Of a DNA stretch of 44,926 bases, positions 27,155-34,341 are shown piece after piece. The notes below the pieces were generated by a model. The model had not been told where the DNA came from. It did no database searches and saw nothing but the letters and a program-made list of their open reading frames with translations. Position 1 is the first letter of the stretch, and each line of letters opens with the position of its first letter. A program made the translations under genes and the position numbers. Source of the stretch: CAZHRJ01 sp964534765 (GTDB taxonomy: Bacteria > Lindowbacteria > 2-12-FULL-62-27); contig CAZHRJ010000006.1 in NCBI GenBank assembly GCA_964534765.1, forward strand, positions 1 through 44,926. Reading direction: 5' to 3'.

Positions 27155-27721
27155 CTAGGCAATGATATCGATCTGTGTGCCTGACGTGACCGTCCCGGAC
27201 GGGTGTTTTGGCAAAACGAATGAGGCGGGGGCGATGTTCGGCACCGGTTTATCCAGGCTGCCAAGGAGGGCAGCCTGTTGCGCGGTTTCCGGCGAGAATG
27301 CGACGGACTGTTTGACCTGGGTCTGACCGGTGTCCTCCGATTCGCTGCCGATGCTCATAAAATGATGACGTTCCTTGCCGAGTTCCGTAAAATGGAGGTT
27401 TTCGGCGTGGGCACGGTTCCGCTCGACGGGCGACAACTCACCCGAATCCAGCCGCTCCAGCCCGCTCTTCACTTCAAATACGGTGTCGGTCCCGATCGAT
27501 GTCCGGCCGAGATTGGAGCGGACCTGCTGGGTCGTCAGAGATTGACCGGGAGTCGTGACATTCTGGCCGACGGTCTCGGACCTAGTCTGATCGCGAATCG
27601 GTTCGGTTTTAATGCTGACCCCGTCCACATTCGCCGATGTCCCGCGCAGACTGAATCGCGGACCCAGGACTTCAAATGTCGGATCTCGAAATAACGGATT
27701 GGCCGCGGCTATCTGAACCAT
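27155..27721 (-). CDS. Polar protein of unknown function
   Basis: I do not recognise this 188-residue protein. It has no signal peptide or membrane span. The middle (residues 25-110) is rich in Thr, Ser, Gln, Asn and charged residues and contains 'TVGQNVTTPGQSLTTQQVRSN', and the end is more apolar ('NIAPASFVLPKHPSGTV'). Codon use resembles the surrounding coding genes, which favours a real gene. The ATG at 27721 has AGGG right against it, too close for a normal ribosome site. The gap of 88 bp to the ABC exporter start is long for this region, so that operon may have its own promoter. The small polar architecture would suit a secreted or structural protein, but that is a guess. Confidence 0.55.
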   Translation of the reverse strand: MVQIAAANPLFRDPTFEVLGPRFSLRGTSANVDGVSIKTEPIRDQTRSETVGQNVTTPGQSLTTQQVRSNLGRTSIGTDTVFEVKSGLERLDSGELSPVERNRAHAENLHFTELGKERHHFMSIGSESEDTGQTQVKQSVAFSPETAQQAALLGSLDKPVPNIAPASFVLPKHPSGTVTSGTQIDIIA

Positions 27722-28091
27722 CCCTGGCTCGGGGCGGCGCCGTACTCCTCGCCGCCTCTGCCTCCTCCCTGATCGGCATTACCCTCTCGTAGCCCCTATT
27801 GTGCCGCGCGAAAAACAGGATGTCAAATGCGAAAGAAGGCCATTCAAAAAAAATGGACCGGCCGCCGATGCCATCACGTCGCGAGTAGCTTTGACAATTG
27901 ATGCGACTTCGCCAAAGCGTTGCCGGGCGATAGACGGCGGAAACAATGACCAATCGAGTAGACGCAGACGAACACAGACCTGCGCAGACATTAAACCCTG
28001 TATGGGAGAATCCTGTCTATCTGAGATCGTCGGCATCTCGGTATGTGGCGACAGATTTTTCCCTGATCCGCTTGATTCACGCGGATTCTGG

Positions 28092-28120
28092 TTGACAAAT
28101 CCCCCCTTCACTACTAAAAA
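28092..28120 (+). promoter_or_regulatory. Sigma70-like promoter upstream of the accessory island
   Basis: TTGACA at 28092-28097 and TAAAAA at 28115-28120 are separated by 17 bp. It points toward the orphan ORF, the DUF2442/DUF4160 pair and the cas remnants. Confidence 0.5.
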
Positions 28121-28126
28121 GTGACT

Positions 28127-28141
28127 ATCAAGGGTGAAAGA
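28127..28141 (+). repeat. 15-nt repeat, copy left of the cas remnants
   Basis: ATCAAGGGTGAAAGA is identical to 31470-31484. One copy lies on each side of the DUF2442-to-cas4 island. Confidence 0.6.
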
Positions 28142-28345
28142 AGCCCAGACGCCGCCGTTCTCACCGCCGTATCCCAGCGGCGGATTCAGGCAGACAGGCG
28201 GCCTCGCCAACGGGGATTCCTCGGCAACCCGAAGGGCAAGGGTGTGGCGCGCCGTTCCGAGGCGGAAGCGCCACCGCAATCATGGCTGATTCGTTATCGG
28301 AACGCGTAGAACAATTCCTGCCGACTCTCCGGTTGGCGGAATCGT

Positions 28346-28930
28346 TTGTTCCAACAAACATTTTACAGAAAACCGGAAAAAATATCGTCCAAGCTTTCGT
28401 ATCACGTTCCGGTTGCGGACGGGGGTAACCGGCGTCGAGAAGTTAAGACGACAAATTCGTTCGGAACACAGATCCAAGTCCCCTATCCGGATGAAATCAA
28501 AAATACGCGGAAACTCCGCAAGGTGCTGTTCGAACCCGGAACGGCCAGCGAGTCGGCCATATTCTGGCGCGATTCAACAGCCCGCCGCCGACCCCTCAAC
28601 ATCTCTTTGGTCCGGCCGCGCGCGATTCACAGATTCGTCCCGCATCCGATTGATCCGCCTATTCCGAAGGACGCGGTTGTCTTGGGCCGCTGGATGCGCG
28701 GGCAGACGATCAAACTGGCTGACCGCCATTATCGAATTAAGGAACTGTCTCAAACCAACGTCAAAGTCATTCCGGAAAATGCGGTGACGGTTGACATTGC
28801 CAAGAAACTCGGAGTTCCAAAGGAAGACATCAAAAACGAGGAACGCGCTCTGGGCAAGGCGGAAATCTTGAAGTTTTTTGAATCTGCCGCGGAGGAATCG
28901 AGGGCTTCAAGTCAAGCGAGCAGGGTCTGA
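28346..28930 (+). CDS. Orphan ORF, possibly a truncated gene
   Basis: The frame encodes 194 residues from a TTG and I do not recognise it. The second half looks protein-like ('DAVVLGRWMRGQTIKLADRHYRI', then 'PENAVTVDIAKKLGVPKEDI' and a charged helical end), while the first 40 residues are less convincing. This could be the 3' part of a larger gene whose front was lost, in keeping with the decay of the nearby cas genes. It ends 73 bp before the DUF2442 gene. No domain, signal peptide or membrane helix is visible. Confidence 0.4.
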   Translation: MFQQTFYRKPEKISSKLSYHVPVADGGNRRREVKTTNSFGTQIQVPYPDEIKNTRKLRKVLFEPGTASESAIFWRDSTARRRPLNISLVRPRAIHRFVPHPIDPPIPKDAVVLGRWMRGQTIKLADRHYRIKELSQTNVKVIPENAVTVDIAKKLGVPKEDIKNEERALGKAEILKFFESAAEESRASSQASRV

Positions 28931-29003
28931 ACTTGCTTTTGAAAAATCGTGGCGGTAAGGTTTAAGTGAATCGGACGTTCAATACAATGGAGGACGAGAC
29001 GAA

Positions 29004-29288
29004 ATGCCAAAAGTTATTTCGGTGGCGGCGCTGAAGAATTACAGAATCCGGCTGCAGTTTGAGGATCGGGTCGAAGGCGAGGCGGACTTGTCGCATCTGG
29101 CGGGCAAGGGCGTCTTTGCGGCGTGGAAGGATGACCGTGTCTGGAATTCGGTAGGGGTCGGGCCGGCCGGGGAGGTCCGCTGGGGAAATGAGATTGATCT
29201 GTGTCCCGACGCGCTGTATTTGAAAGTAACCGGGAAAAAACCGGAGGATCTCTTCGACGAATTGAGAAACTCGCCGGCGCGTGCCTGA
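29004..29288 (+). CDS. DUF2442 domain protein
   Basis: The 94-residue protein has the DUF2442 pattern: a short N-terminal strand pair, 'NYRIRLQFEDRVEGEADLSHL', then 'GVFAAWKDDRVWNSVGVGPAGEVRWG', and 'EIDLCPDALYLKVTGK'. A GGAGG box precedes the ATG by a few bases. It overlaps the DUF4160 gene by 8 bp. These two families are often found as a pair and have been proposed, without firm biochemistry that I know of, as a toxin-antitoxin-like module. Confidence 0.88.
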   Translation: MPKVISVAALKNYRIRLQFEDRVEGEADLSHLAGKGVFAAWKDDRVWNSVGVGPAGEVRWGNEIDLCPDALYLKVTGKKPEDLFDELRNSPARA

Positions 29289-29541
29289 AATTTCCCGGTT
29301 CTACGGCATCGTCATCAAAATGTTCTACGCCGACCACTCACCGCCTCACTTTCACGCCGAATACGGCGGGCACGGCGCCGTTATTGATATTGAAACTCTG
29401 GCCATTATTTCTGGCCAGCTTCCTCCGCGTGCCATCAACCTGATCAAGGAATGGGGATCGTTGCACCGATCCGACCTGATTCGGGACTGGCAGAAAGCGG
29501 AACAATTAAACCCCCTCGATCAAATCGCTCCCCTGCCCTGA
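29281..29541 (+). CDS. DUF4160 domain protein
   Basis: This 86-residue protein starts at a GTG inside the DUF2442 gene. The family motif is plain: 'MFYADHSPPHFHAEYGGHGAVIDI' in the first half and 'INLIKEWGSLHRSDLIRDWQ' in the second. The conserved His/Asp cluster suggests metal or nucleic-acid chemistry, but no activity is established as far as I know. It stops 4 bp before the cas1 remnant, so the pair may once have been transcribed with the cas genes. Confidence 0.9.
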   Translation: MPEISRFYGIVIKMFYADHSPPHFHAEYGGHGAVIDIETLAIISGQLPPRAINLIKEWGSLHRSDLIRDWQKAEQLNPLDQIAPLP

Positions 29542-29545
29542 TTCG

Positions 29546-30345
29546 ATGACCTTCTCGAACTCCCATCGCATCGAACCCCCGCCGCAACAGATGAATCTCC
29601 TCACCGGCGAGGCCGAAATTTCCGTTGCCCGTGTCGAACATCTGCCGGTGGATGACGTTCCTTATACGCTGGAGGACGGTGTCACAATCGTGCAAAGTCC
29701 CTCGGGGCTGACGGTTTCTGTTTCTGGGTTTGGTTGTTCTCTGCGCAAACGAAGCGAACGGCTGGTCCTCACGAAGAAAGACGGGCGGGCTGTGTGGCAA
29801 ATTCCTTTCACCCGATTGCACGAACTTATTCTCGACGCTCGCGGTCTTTCCATCACAACCGATTTGATCGCTTCCCTGGCTGAACGGGGCGTGCGCACCA
29901 GCATTGTCGCCTTCAACGGCCGGCCGGTCGCGGAGCTGGCGTCGCCGCTTCTGACGGCCGTGGTCGAAACGCGAAAAGCGCAGTTCGAAGCGCCGTGCAT
30001 TTTGCTGGGCTTGAGCCTTTCGCCGGATATCTGCATACCGACCGCGCCGGAAAGCCCAGCCTGGTCCTCGAAATGATTGAGGAATTTCGCGCGCCGGTGG
30101 TCGATCGGACGGTGATTTCGATGGTTCAGCTGGGTCAAATCCGGGAACTTCGGACGCCGGGCATGCTGGACGGCGAATTGAAATCCGCGTTGCTGTCGAG
30201 ATTGTTTGAGCGGATCGACGGCATCGAATCGTACGAGGGCGGCAAGTATCGCGTGAGATCTATCATCCAGAAACAGTGCCGGCAGGCCGCGTCCTTTCTG
30301 CGCGGAACGGCGGACGAGTACAAACCATTCCGGTTCAAGTGGTGA
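29546..30345 (+). pseudogene. cas1: cas1 remnant with internal frame-shifting deletion
   Basis: The first 149 codons are the Cas1 N-terminal domain and hinge ('RSERLVLTKKDGRAVWQIPF', 'RGVRTSIVAFNGRPVAEL', 'VVETRKAQFEA'). At about 29990-29995 the frame changes by one, and the rest (to 30345) is the Cas1 C-terminus ('AGLEPFAGYLHTDRAGKPSL', 'IEEFRAPVVDRTVI'). Compared with a normal Cas1 of about 320-340 residues, roughly 80-110 codons of the catalytic domain are gone, among them the region holding the metal-binding Glu. The catalytic His remains in 'YLH', and the usual Asp of 'LALDLMEEF' is Glu ('LVLEMIEEF'). The integrase cannot work. The cas2 remnant follows by 3 bp. Confidence 0.9.
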
Positions 30346-30348
30346 GGG

Positions 30349-30687
30349 ATGGCTGCTGAAACAACCTGCCTTGTCGTCTACGACATAGAAGACGATCGGG
30401 CACGGACAAAAATCAGCGCCGCCTGTCTTGATTTTGGTCTCGAACGCATACAGATGAGCGCATTCTGAGGGAAACTCGCCCGAACACGCCAGAGAGAATT
30501 GTTTCATCGGATCAAGCGTTTTCTGGTGGACGGATACGGACGGTTAATGATTCAGCCTATCTGCGCGCATGACGAAGACACCGCGTTCCTCCATGAACAG
30601 GGCGACCCGACGGACTCGACGCTTTTGAGGTCGCTGGTCGAAGAGCGCAAGACACGCGGAGAATCCAGGATTTTGAAATTCACGTGA
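30349..30687 (+). pseudogene. cas2: cas2 remnant with one in-frame TGA
   Basis: From the ATG at 30349 the frame reads as Cas2 ('TTCLVVYDIEDDRARTKISAACLDFGLERIQ') up to codon 39. It then has TGA at 30466-30468 and continues as Cas2 ('GKLARTRQRELFHRIKRFL') to the stop at 30685-30687. At this site Cas2 proteins normally read S-x-F-R/E-G-K-L, so a single C-to-T change in a CGA arginine codon would explain the stop. The rest is open and of full length (112 codons), so this is recent damage. It sits between the cas1 remnant and cas4. Confidence 0.9.
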
Positions 30688-31328
30688 CACGCCCCGAAAT
30701 GTCTGAAGCTTTGCGGCGGCCCGGGATGTCTGAAGAACCGTCACCGTCGCCGGAATCGATGATCACCGTATCCGATCTCAAACAGTATGCCTTCTGTCCG
30801 AGAATTCCCTATTACACGCTTGTCTGTCCCGTGAAACCCCCGCCGACAGAATTGATGGAACGAGGGAATCGGCTTGAGGCCGAGTTCAGGAAACTTGAAG
30901 TTCGCCGGGGCCTGCGGCGGTACGGCTGGGAGGGCGCGACGCGGCATTTTGGCGTTCACGCGGAAAGCCCCGGATTGGGCTTGGTCGGCGTTATCGATCT
31001 CATTCTTGAACGGCCGGATCGTGTGGCGATCGTGGATGTGAAGGCATCGGCGGCATACATCGGAAACAACCACCGGATGCAGGCAACGGCTTATCAGCTT
31101 CTGGCCGCAGAGCACTATGGAAAACCATGCGATCAGGCGTTTATTTACTTCCTGGATCGCGCGGAGATTGAGTGTCTTCGATTGGAGGCGGAATGGACAC
31201 ACCGCCTGACAGAGGCATTGCGCCAGATGCGGCAGATGATCGCAACGCACGAACTCCCCCCACCGACGCCCAACCGCCAGGCGTGCGCCACCTGCGAGTT
31301 CAAAAATTTCTGCGGCGACGTGTTCTGA
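30684..31328 (+). CDS. cas4: Cas4 (RecB-like exonuclease of CRISPR adaptation)
   Basis: Cas4 trims and orients prespacers with Cas1-Cas2. The 214-residue protein has the first cluster Cys in 'YAFCPRIPYY', the RecB-type 'GLVGVIDLILE' and 'VAIVDVKAS' (Asp where Glu is common), 'QATAYQLL' (the Q-x-x-x-Y motif) and the last three cysteines in 'CATCEFKNFC'. The GTG at 30684 overlaps the cas2 stop; ATGs at 30699 or 30726 are alternatives, since the first 27 residues are poorly conserved in appearance. It seems intact although cas1 and cas2 are broken, so it is either decaying more slowly or kept for another reason. No effector cas gene and no repeat array are visible. Confidence 0.92.
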   Translation: MTRPEMSEALRRPGMSEEPSPSPESMITVSDLKQYAFCPRIPYYTLVCPVKPPPTELMERGNRLEAEFRKLEVRRGLRRYGWEGATRHFGVHAESPGLGLVGVIDLILERPDRVAIVDVKASAAYIGNNHRMQATAYQLLAAEHYGKPCDQAFIYFLDRAEIECLRLEAEWTHRLTEALRQMRQMIATHELPPPTPNRQACATCEFKNFCGDVF

Positions 31329-31469
31329 TGCAGTCGATTCCGATGGCTTCGCAAGCCCACGCCATTCTGTCGCTGAACGGGACCTTGCGAAAAATCAACC
31401 CATCCTCAGTTTTACAAATCCTACATCATCAACAAAAGCGTGCGGGATTGTAGCCGCACTTGAAAAACA

Positions 31470-31484
31470 ATCAAGGGTGAAAGA
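31470..31484 (+). repeat. 15-nt repeat, copy right of the cas remnants
   Basis: This is identical to 28127-28141. It may be a vestige of a CRISPR repeat, an insertion scar or a shared ribosome-site sequence. Confidence 0.6.
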
Positions 31485-31514
31485 TGATATCCACCACGGC
31501 ACCCAAGAAATTGC

Positions 31515-31534
31515 ACCACGTCAAGGTGGTTTTT
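31515..31534 (+). terminator. Weak hairpin plus T-run downstream of the cas remnants
   Basis: ACCAC and GTGGT form a 5-bp stem around a six-base loop, followed by four further Ts. It is short and could be chance. Confidence 0.3.
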
Positions 31535-31595
31535 CATGCGCAGTTGGTATGACTGGCGGTCCGTTCCACTCGACAGTCGAAATTGACCGAGTTCC

Positions 31596-32429
31596 CTATT
31601 GTCCCAGCTCCGACCACCAGAAACACACGGCGCTCGCGGCCGACGATACGTTGAGACTGCCGATCCGGCCCTTCATCGGAATCGCACAGACGACATGACA
31701 CTGTGCTTTGACTCCCGGCCGCATCCCTCGATCCTCGCTGCCCAGCACGATACCGATCCGCCGAAGATCTGTTCCCGCCGGCGTCGGATACGCGGCCAGA
31801 TCGGATAACGTCACGCCGCCCGCGGGATCCAGGCCCAGCACAAATAGACCGTGCGACCTCAGCGTCTTCACCGTGCCCGGCAGATCCGGCGCTCCGTACA
31901 GCGGCACAAAATCGAGCGCGCCGGCCGAGGCCTTGTAGGCGGCGCCTCCAAACGGAGGCGAGCCTTTCGGCTCAAACACAACGGCTGTCAGGCCGAATCC
32001 GTCCGCGAGACGGCAGATCGCGCCGAAATTCTGCGGATCGGTCACGCCATCCAGAATGAGCAGCCCCACCCGGCCGGCGTCGGAGACGCCGGCACTTGGG
32101 GCGCCAGCGGCGCTGATCCGGCCGGCGTCGGATTTTGCGCGATGACAGAGATCGACCAGTTGCGTGGCGGGGCGGATCCGCAGCGGCTCGGCTTCAAGCG
32201 CCACGCCCTGATGAACGGCCTGATCGGTCATCTGATCCAGCCGGTGCCGGTCCATCGGCCGGACCTCGATCGAGCGACCCCTGGCCAGGCGCTGGAATTT
32301 ATCGGCCTGCTGGGGATTGAGCCGGCGATCGAGCAGAAGCCGGAACGCTCGCCGGGGACTTTTTTCGAGGAACAGCTGGACGGGCTTTCGGCCGTACAGC
32401 AGATCGAATTTACTTTTTTCGGACGGCAC
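31596..32429 (-). CDS. rlmB: SpoU/TrmH-family rRNA 2'-O-methyltransferase (RlmB-like)
   Basis: RlmB methylates G2251 of 23S rRNA with S-adenosylmethionine. From the GTG at 32429 the protein has 277 residues: an N-terminal substrate-binding domain ('FDLLYGRKPVQLFLE', to about 95) and the SPOUT domain with 'LILDGVTDPQNFGAICRLA', 'GIVLGSEDRGMRPGVK' and 'IPMKGRIGSLNVSSAASAV', the three knot motifs. The GTG lies 20 bp inside cysS; an upstream in-frame ATG (32504) would encode 25 more residues wholly within cysS and is unlikely. Residues about 100-120, between the two domains, are 'SDAGRISAAGAPSAGVSDAGR', encoded by the hairpin mini-repeat at 32071-32132. Confidence 0.9.
   Translation of the reverse strand: MPSEKSKFDLLYGRKPVQLFLEKSPRRAFRLLLDRRLNPQQADKFQRLARGRSIEVRPMDRHRLDQMTDQAVHQGVALEAEPLRIRPATQLVDLCHRAKSDAGRISAAGAPSAGVSDAGRVGLLILDGVTDPQNFGAICRLADGFGLTAVVFEPKGSPPFGGAAYKASAGALDFVPLYGAPDLPGTVKTLRSHGLFVLGLDPAGGVTLSDLAAYPTPAGTDLRRIGIVLGSEDRGMRPGVKAQCHVVCAIPMKGRIGSLNVSSAASAVCFWWSELGQ
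32071..32132 (-). repeat. Hairpin mini-repeat in rlmB (copy C, 48-bp period)
   Basis: CGGCCGGCGTCGGA occurs at 32071 and 32119, again 48 bp apart. Between them on the coding strand are GCGCC-GCT-GGCGC and CCGGCGTC-TCC-GACGCCGG, two tri-loop hairpins joined by a short spacer with AAGTG. The reading frame differs by one from that used in copy B, yet it is open. Confidence 0.88.
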
Positions 32430-33846
32430 GCGGTCCCTGCGGCGTGTCCTGAATCTGATACCCCATCCCGGCCAGCTCGTCCCGGATTCGATCGGCGTCG
32501 CCAAACCGCTTTTCTTTCCGGGCCGCCTGGCGTTCCGTCAGCAACCCCCGGATTTGATCGGCGTCCCCGGCACTGACTCCATCGGCTGCCGGCCGAATCC
32601 CCAGCACCCGGTCCAGAATCGGGTCCAGGACCGACTTGAAGTCCCGCAACTGGCCGTGACAAGCGGCGGGAATCGACGGGGATTTCTGAAACAGATCCCA
32701 GATGCGGTTGACGTCGGTTAGCCGGCCAAAGATTGCGCCGACGGCCTCCGCGCTGTTGAAATCATCGTCCATCGCCGCCTCAAAGTCCTCCCGGAATGAC
32801 CGGCCATCAATCGGCCGCATGCCGGCGTTGTCCGCGGTCTCAGTTGCCGGCTTGGCCAGAAGATCCTCAAGATGGCGGTATCCCTCGCGGAGCCGCTCCA
32901 GACCGGCCCGGGCGTCGTCCAGTTTTTTTGCGGTAAACACGAGGGGCGACCGGTAGTGCGTGGATACAATAAAAAACCGCAGGACCTCCGGAGAAATCTC
33001 GCGATACAGTTCATCCAGAGTCCGGAAATTTCCAAGGGACTTCGACATTTTCTCACCGTCCATGGTCACAAACCCGTTATGAAGAAAAAACCGGACAAAA
33101 GGCCGGCCGCTCGCGGATTCGCTCTGCGCAATCTCATTTTCATGATGCGGGAAAATCAGGTCCTGGCCGCCGCCGTGGATGTCGAGCGTGTCCCCGACGT
33201 ATTTCTGCGACATCACGGAACACTCGATGTGCCAGCCCGGCCGGCCCGGTCCCCATGGACTTGGCCATGACGGCTCGCCGGGTTTGGCCGATTTCCAGAG
33301 CGCGAAATCGAGCGGGTCATTTTTTCTCTCCGATATCTCCACCCGCGCGCCGGCCATCATCGATTCGGGAGTCCGTTTGGAGAGTTTCCCGTATCCCGGG
33401 AATGTCCGGGTTGAAAAATAAACGTCTCCGCCCGATTCGTAGGCGTTGCCTTTCTCCAGCAGAACCCCGATCATCCGGATCATCCCGTCGATTTCCTCCG
33501 TCGCCCGCGGGAATTGGTGCGCCCGAAGGACATTCAGCCGGTCAAAAACCTCAAAATACCGCCCCTCAAACTGCCGCGCCAGATCAAACGGCGAAACCCC
33601 GCGTTCCGCCGCACGGCGGATGATCTTGTCGTCCACGTCCGTGAAATTCTGGACGTGCTTGACCACGTATCCACGATATTCCAGATACCGGCGAATCAAA
33701 TCGAATGCGACATAACAGCGCGCGTGCCCCAGATGGCATTCGTCGTAGACGGTGACGCCGCAGACATACATGCCGACCTGATTGGGATGAATCGGCGCAA
33801 AAGGCTCCTTCTGTCCGGAGAGCGTGTTAAATACGGCGAGAGTCAT
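32410..33846 (-). CDS. cysS: Cysteinyl-tRNA synthetase
   Basis: This class I synthetase of 478 residues joins Cys to tRNA-Cys. Visible motifs are 'YVCGVTVYDECHLGHAR' (zinc Cys and the HIGH box), 'FTDVDDKIIRRA', the zinc ligands in 'WHIECSVMSQKYVGD' and 'FPHHENEIAQSE', and the KMSKS loop 'EKMSKSLGN'. The C-terminal end ('EKRFGDADRIRDELAGMGY') is the normal anticodon-domain tail. It lies 21 bp after ispF and overlaps rlmB, an order (ispF-cysS-rlmB) common in bacteria, where ispD often leads. ispD is not seen here. Confidence 0.97.
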   Translation of the reverse strand: MTLAVFNTLSGQKEPFAPIHPNQVGMYVCGVTVYDECHLGHARCYVAFDLIRRYLEYRGYVVKHVQNFTDVDDKIIRRAAERGVSPFDLARQFEGRYFEVFDRLNVLRAHQFPRATEEIDGMIRMIGVLLEKGNAYESGGDVYFSTRTFPGYGKLSKRTPESMMAGARVEISERKNDPLDFALWKSAKPGEPSWPSPWGPGRPGWHIECSVMSQKYVGDTLDIHGGGQDLIFPHHENEIAQSESASGRPFVRFFLHNGFVTMDGEKMSKSLGNFRTLDELYREISPEVLRFFIVSTHYRSPLVFTAKKLDDARAGLERLREGYRHLEDLLAKPATETADNAGMRPIDGRSFREDFEAAMDDDFNSAEAVGAIFGRLTDVNRIWDLFQKSPSIPAACHGQLRDFKSVLDPILDRVLGIRPAADGVSAGDADQIRGLLTERQAARKEKRFGDADRIRDELAGMGYQIQDTPQGPRAVRKK

Positions 33847-33867
33847 GCGGTAAGGGTGATCGGCCGG

Positions 33868-34341
33868 TCAGATCAATTCGAGCAAAACCACAGCGGACGC
33901 GGCGATCGCCTCGTTTCGGCCAATGGCGTCCAACCCCTCGTTGGTTTTAAATTTCACGTTGACCGAGTCCGCCGGGATATGAACCATTCCGGCAATCGAA
34001 TCCCGAATCCGGTCCCGGTGGGGGCTCAGCTTGGGCCGCTCGCAGTGGACGATGCAGTCGACATTGACCACCCGGAATTTTTTTCCGGGCATCTGAAGGA
34101 CCTTCTCCATCAGCGCCGACCCGCGCATGTCCTTCCAGCGGCCTTCATGGTCCGGGAAATGCTGGCCGATGTCGCCCAACCCGGCGGCTCCGAGGATCGC
34201 GTCCGCGACCGCATGGACCAGGACGTCCGCGTCCGAATGGCCCACCAGCCCCCGATCAAACTCCACCTTTACACCGCCCAGCCACAGATCCCTCCCGGAC
34301 GCCAGCCGATGCAGGTCGTACCCGTATCCCACTCGCATCAC
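33868..34341 (-). CDS. ispF: 2-C-methyl-D-erythritol 2,4-cyclodiphosphate synthase
   Basis: IspF closes the cyclodiphosphate ring in the non-mevalonate isoprenoid pathway. The 157-residue protein has 'RVGYGYDLHRL' with the metal-binding Asp and His, 'GLVGHSDADVLVHAVADAILGA', 'GDIGQHFPD' and 'KFKTNEGLDAIGR'. The length is normal. The ATG overlaps the stop of the upstream TPR gene by 4 bp. The presence of IspF indicates that this organism uses the MEP pathway. Confidence 0.97.
   Translation of the reverse strand: MMRVGYGYDLHRLASGRDLWLGGVKVEFDRGLVGHSDADVLVHAVADAILGAAGLGDIGQHFPDHEGRWKDMRGSALMEKVLQMPGKKFRVVNVDCIVHCERPKLSPHRDRIRDSIAGMVHIPADSVNVKFKTNEGLDAIGRNEAIAASAVVLLELI

Larger units (their letters stand above)
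27722..28345. other. Stretch without a convincing gene; one promoter and one 15-nt repeat
   Basis: Frames here give only low-quality ORFs on both strands, with compositions unlike the nearby proteins. A sigma70-like promoter (28092-28120) and the 15-mer ATCAAGGGTGAAAGA (28127-28141, repeated at 31470) are the only signals. A GTG ORF at 28121-28309 would start at the predicted +1 region, but its Arg/Pro-rich product looks like translated non-coding DNA. Confidence 0.6.
31329..31595. other. Gap after cas4: small ORFs, a repeat copy and a weak terminator
   Basis: A 41-codon ORF (31328-31453) overlaps the cas4 stop as TGATG, which could be coupling or chance; I cannot identify it. A second short ORF starts at 31485 after AAGG and runs 22 codons ('MISTTAPKKLHHVKVVF'), possibly the front of a lost gene. 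The 15-mer ATCAAGGGTGAAAGA (31470-31484) lies between them. I searched by eye for CRISPR direct repeats and found none. Confidence 0.4.

Noticed and set aside
27779..28279. 166-codon minus-strand ORF in the gap before the island
   Set aside because: Composition and lack of motif suggest non-coding DNA, and a promoter on the other strand lies within it.
30466..30468. TGA in cas2 as a recoded codon (selenocysteine or Trp)
   Set aside because: The family has Arg or Glu there, TGA ends many other genes in the window in the normal way, and no selenocysteine hairpin is evident.
31329..31595. CRISPR array next to cas4
   Set aside because: No regularly spaced direct repeats were seen on either side of the cas remnants; only one isolated 15-mer copy on each side.
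26042..32132. Mini-repeats as ordinary Ala/Pro linkers or a CRISPR-like array
   Set aside because: Peptide frames differ between copies while the DNA pattern and hairpins are kept, which a selected linker would not explain; and units are in tandem without unique spacers.
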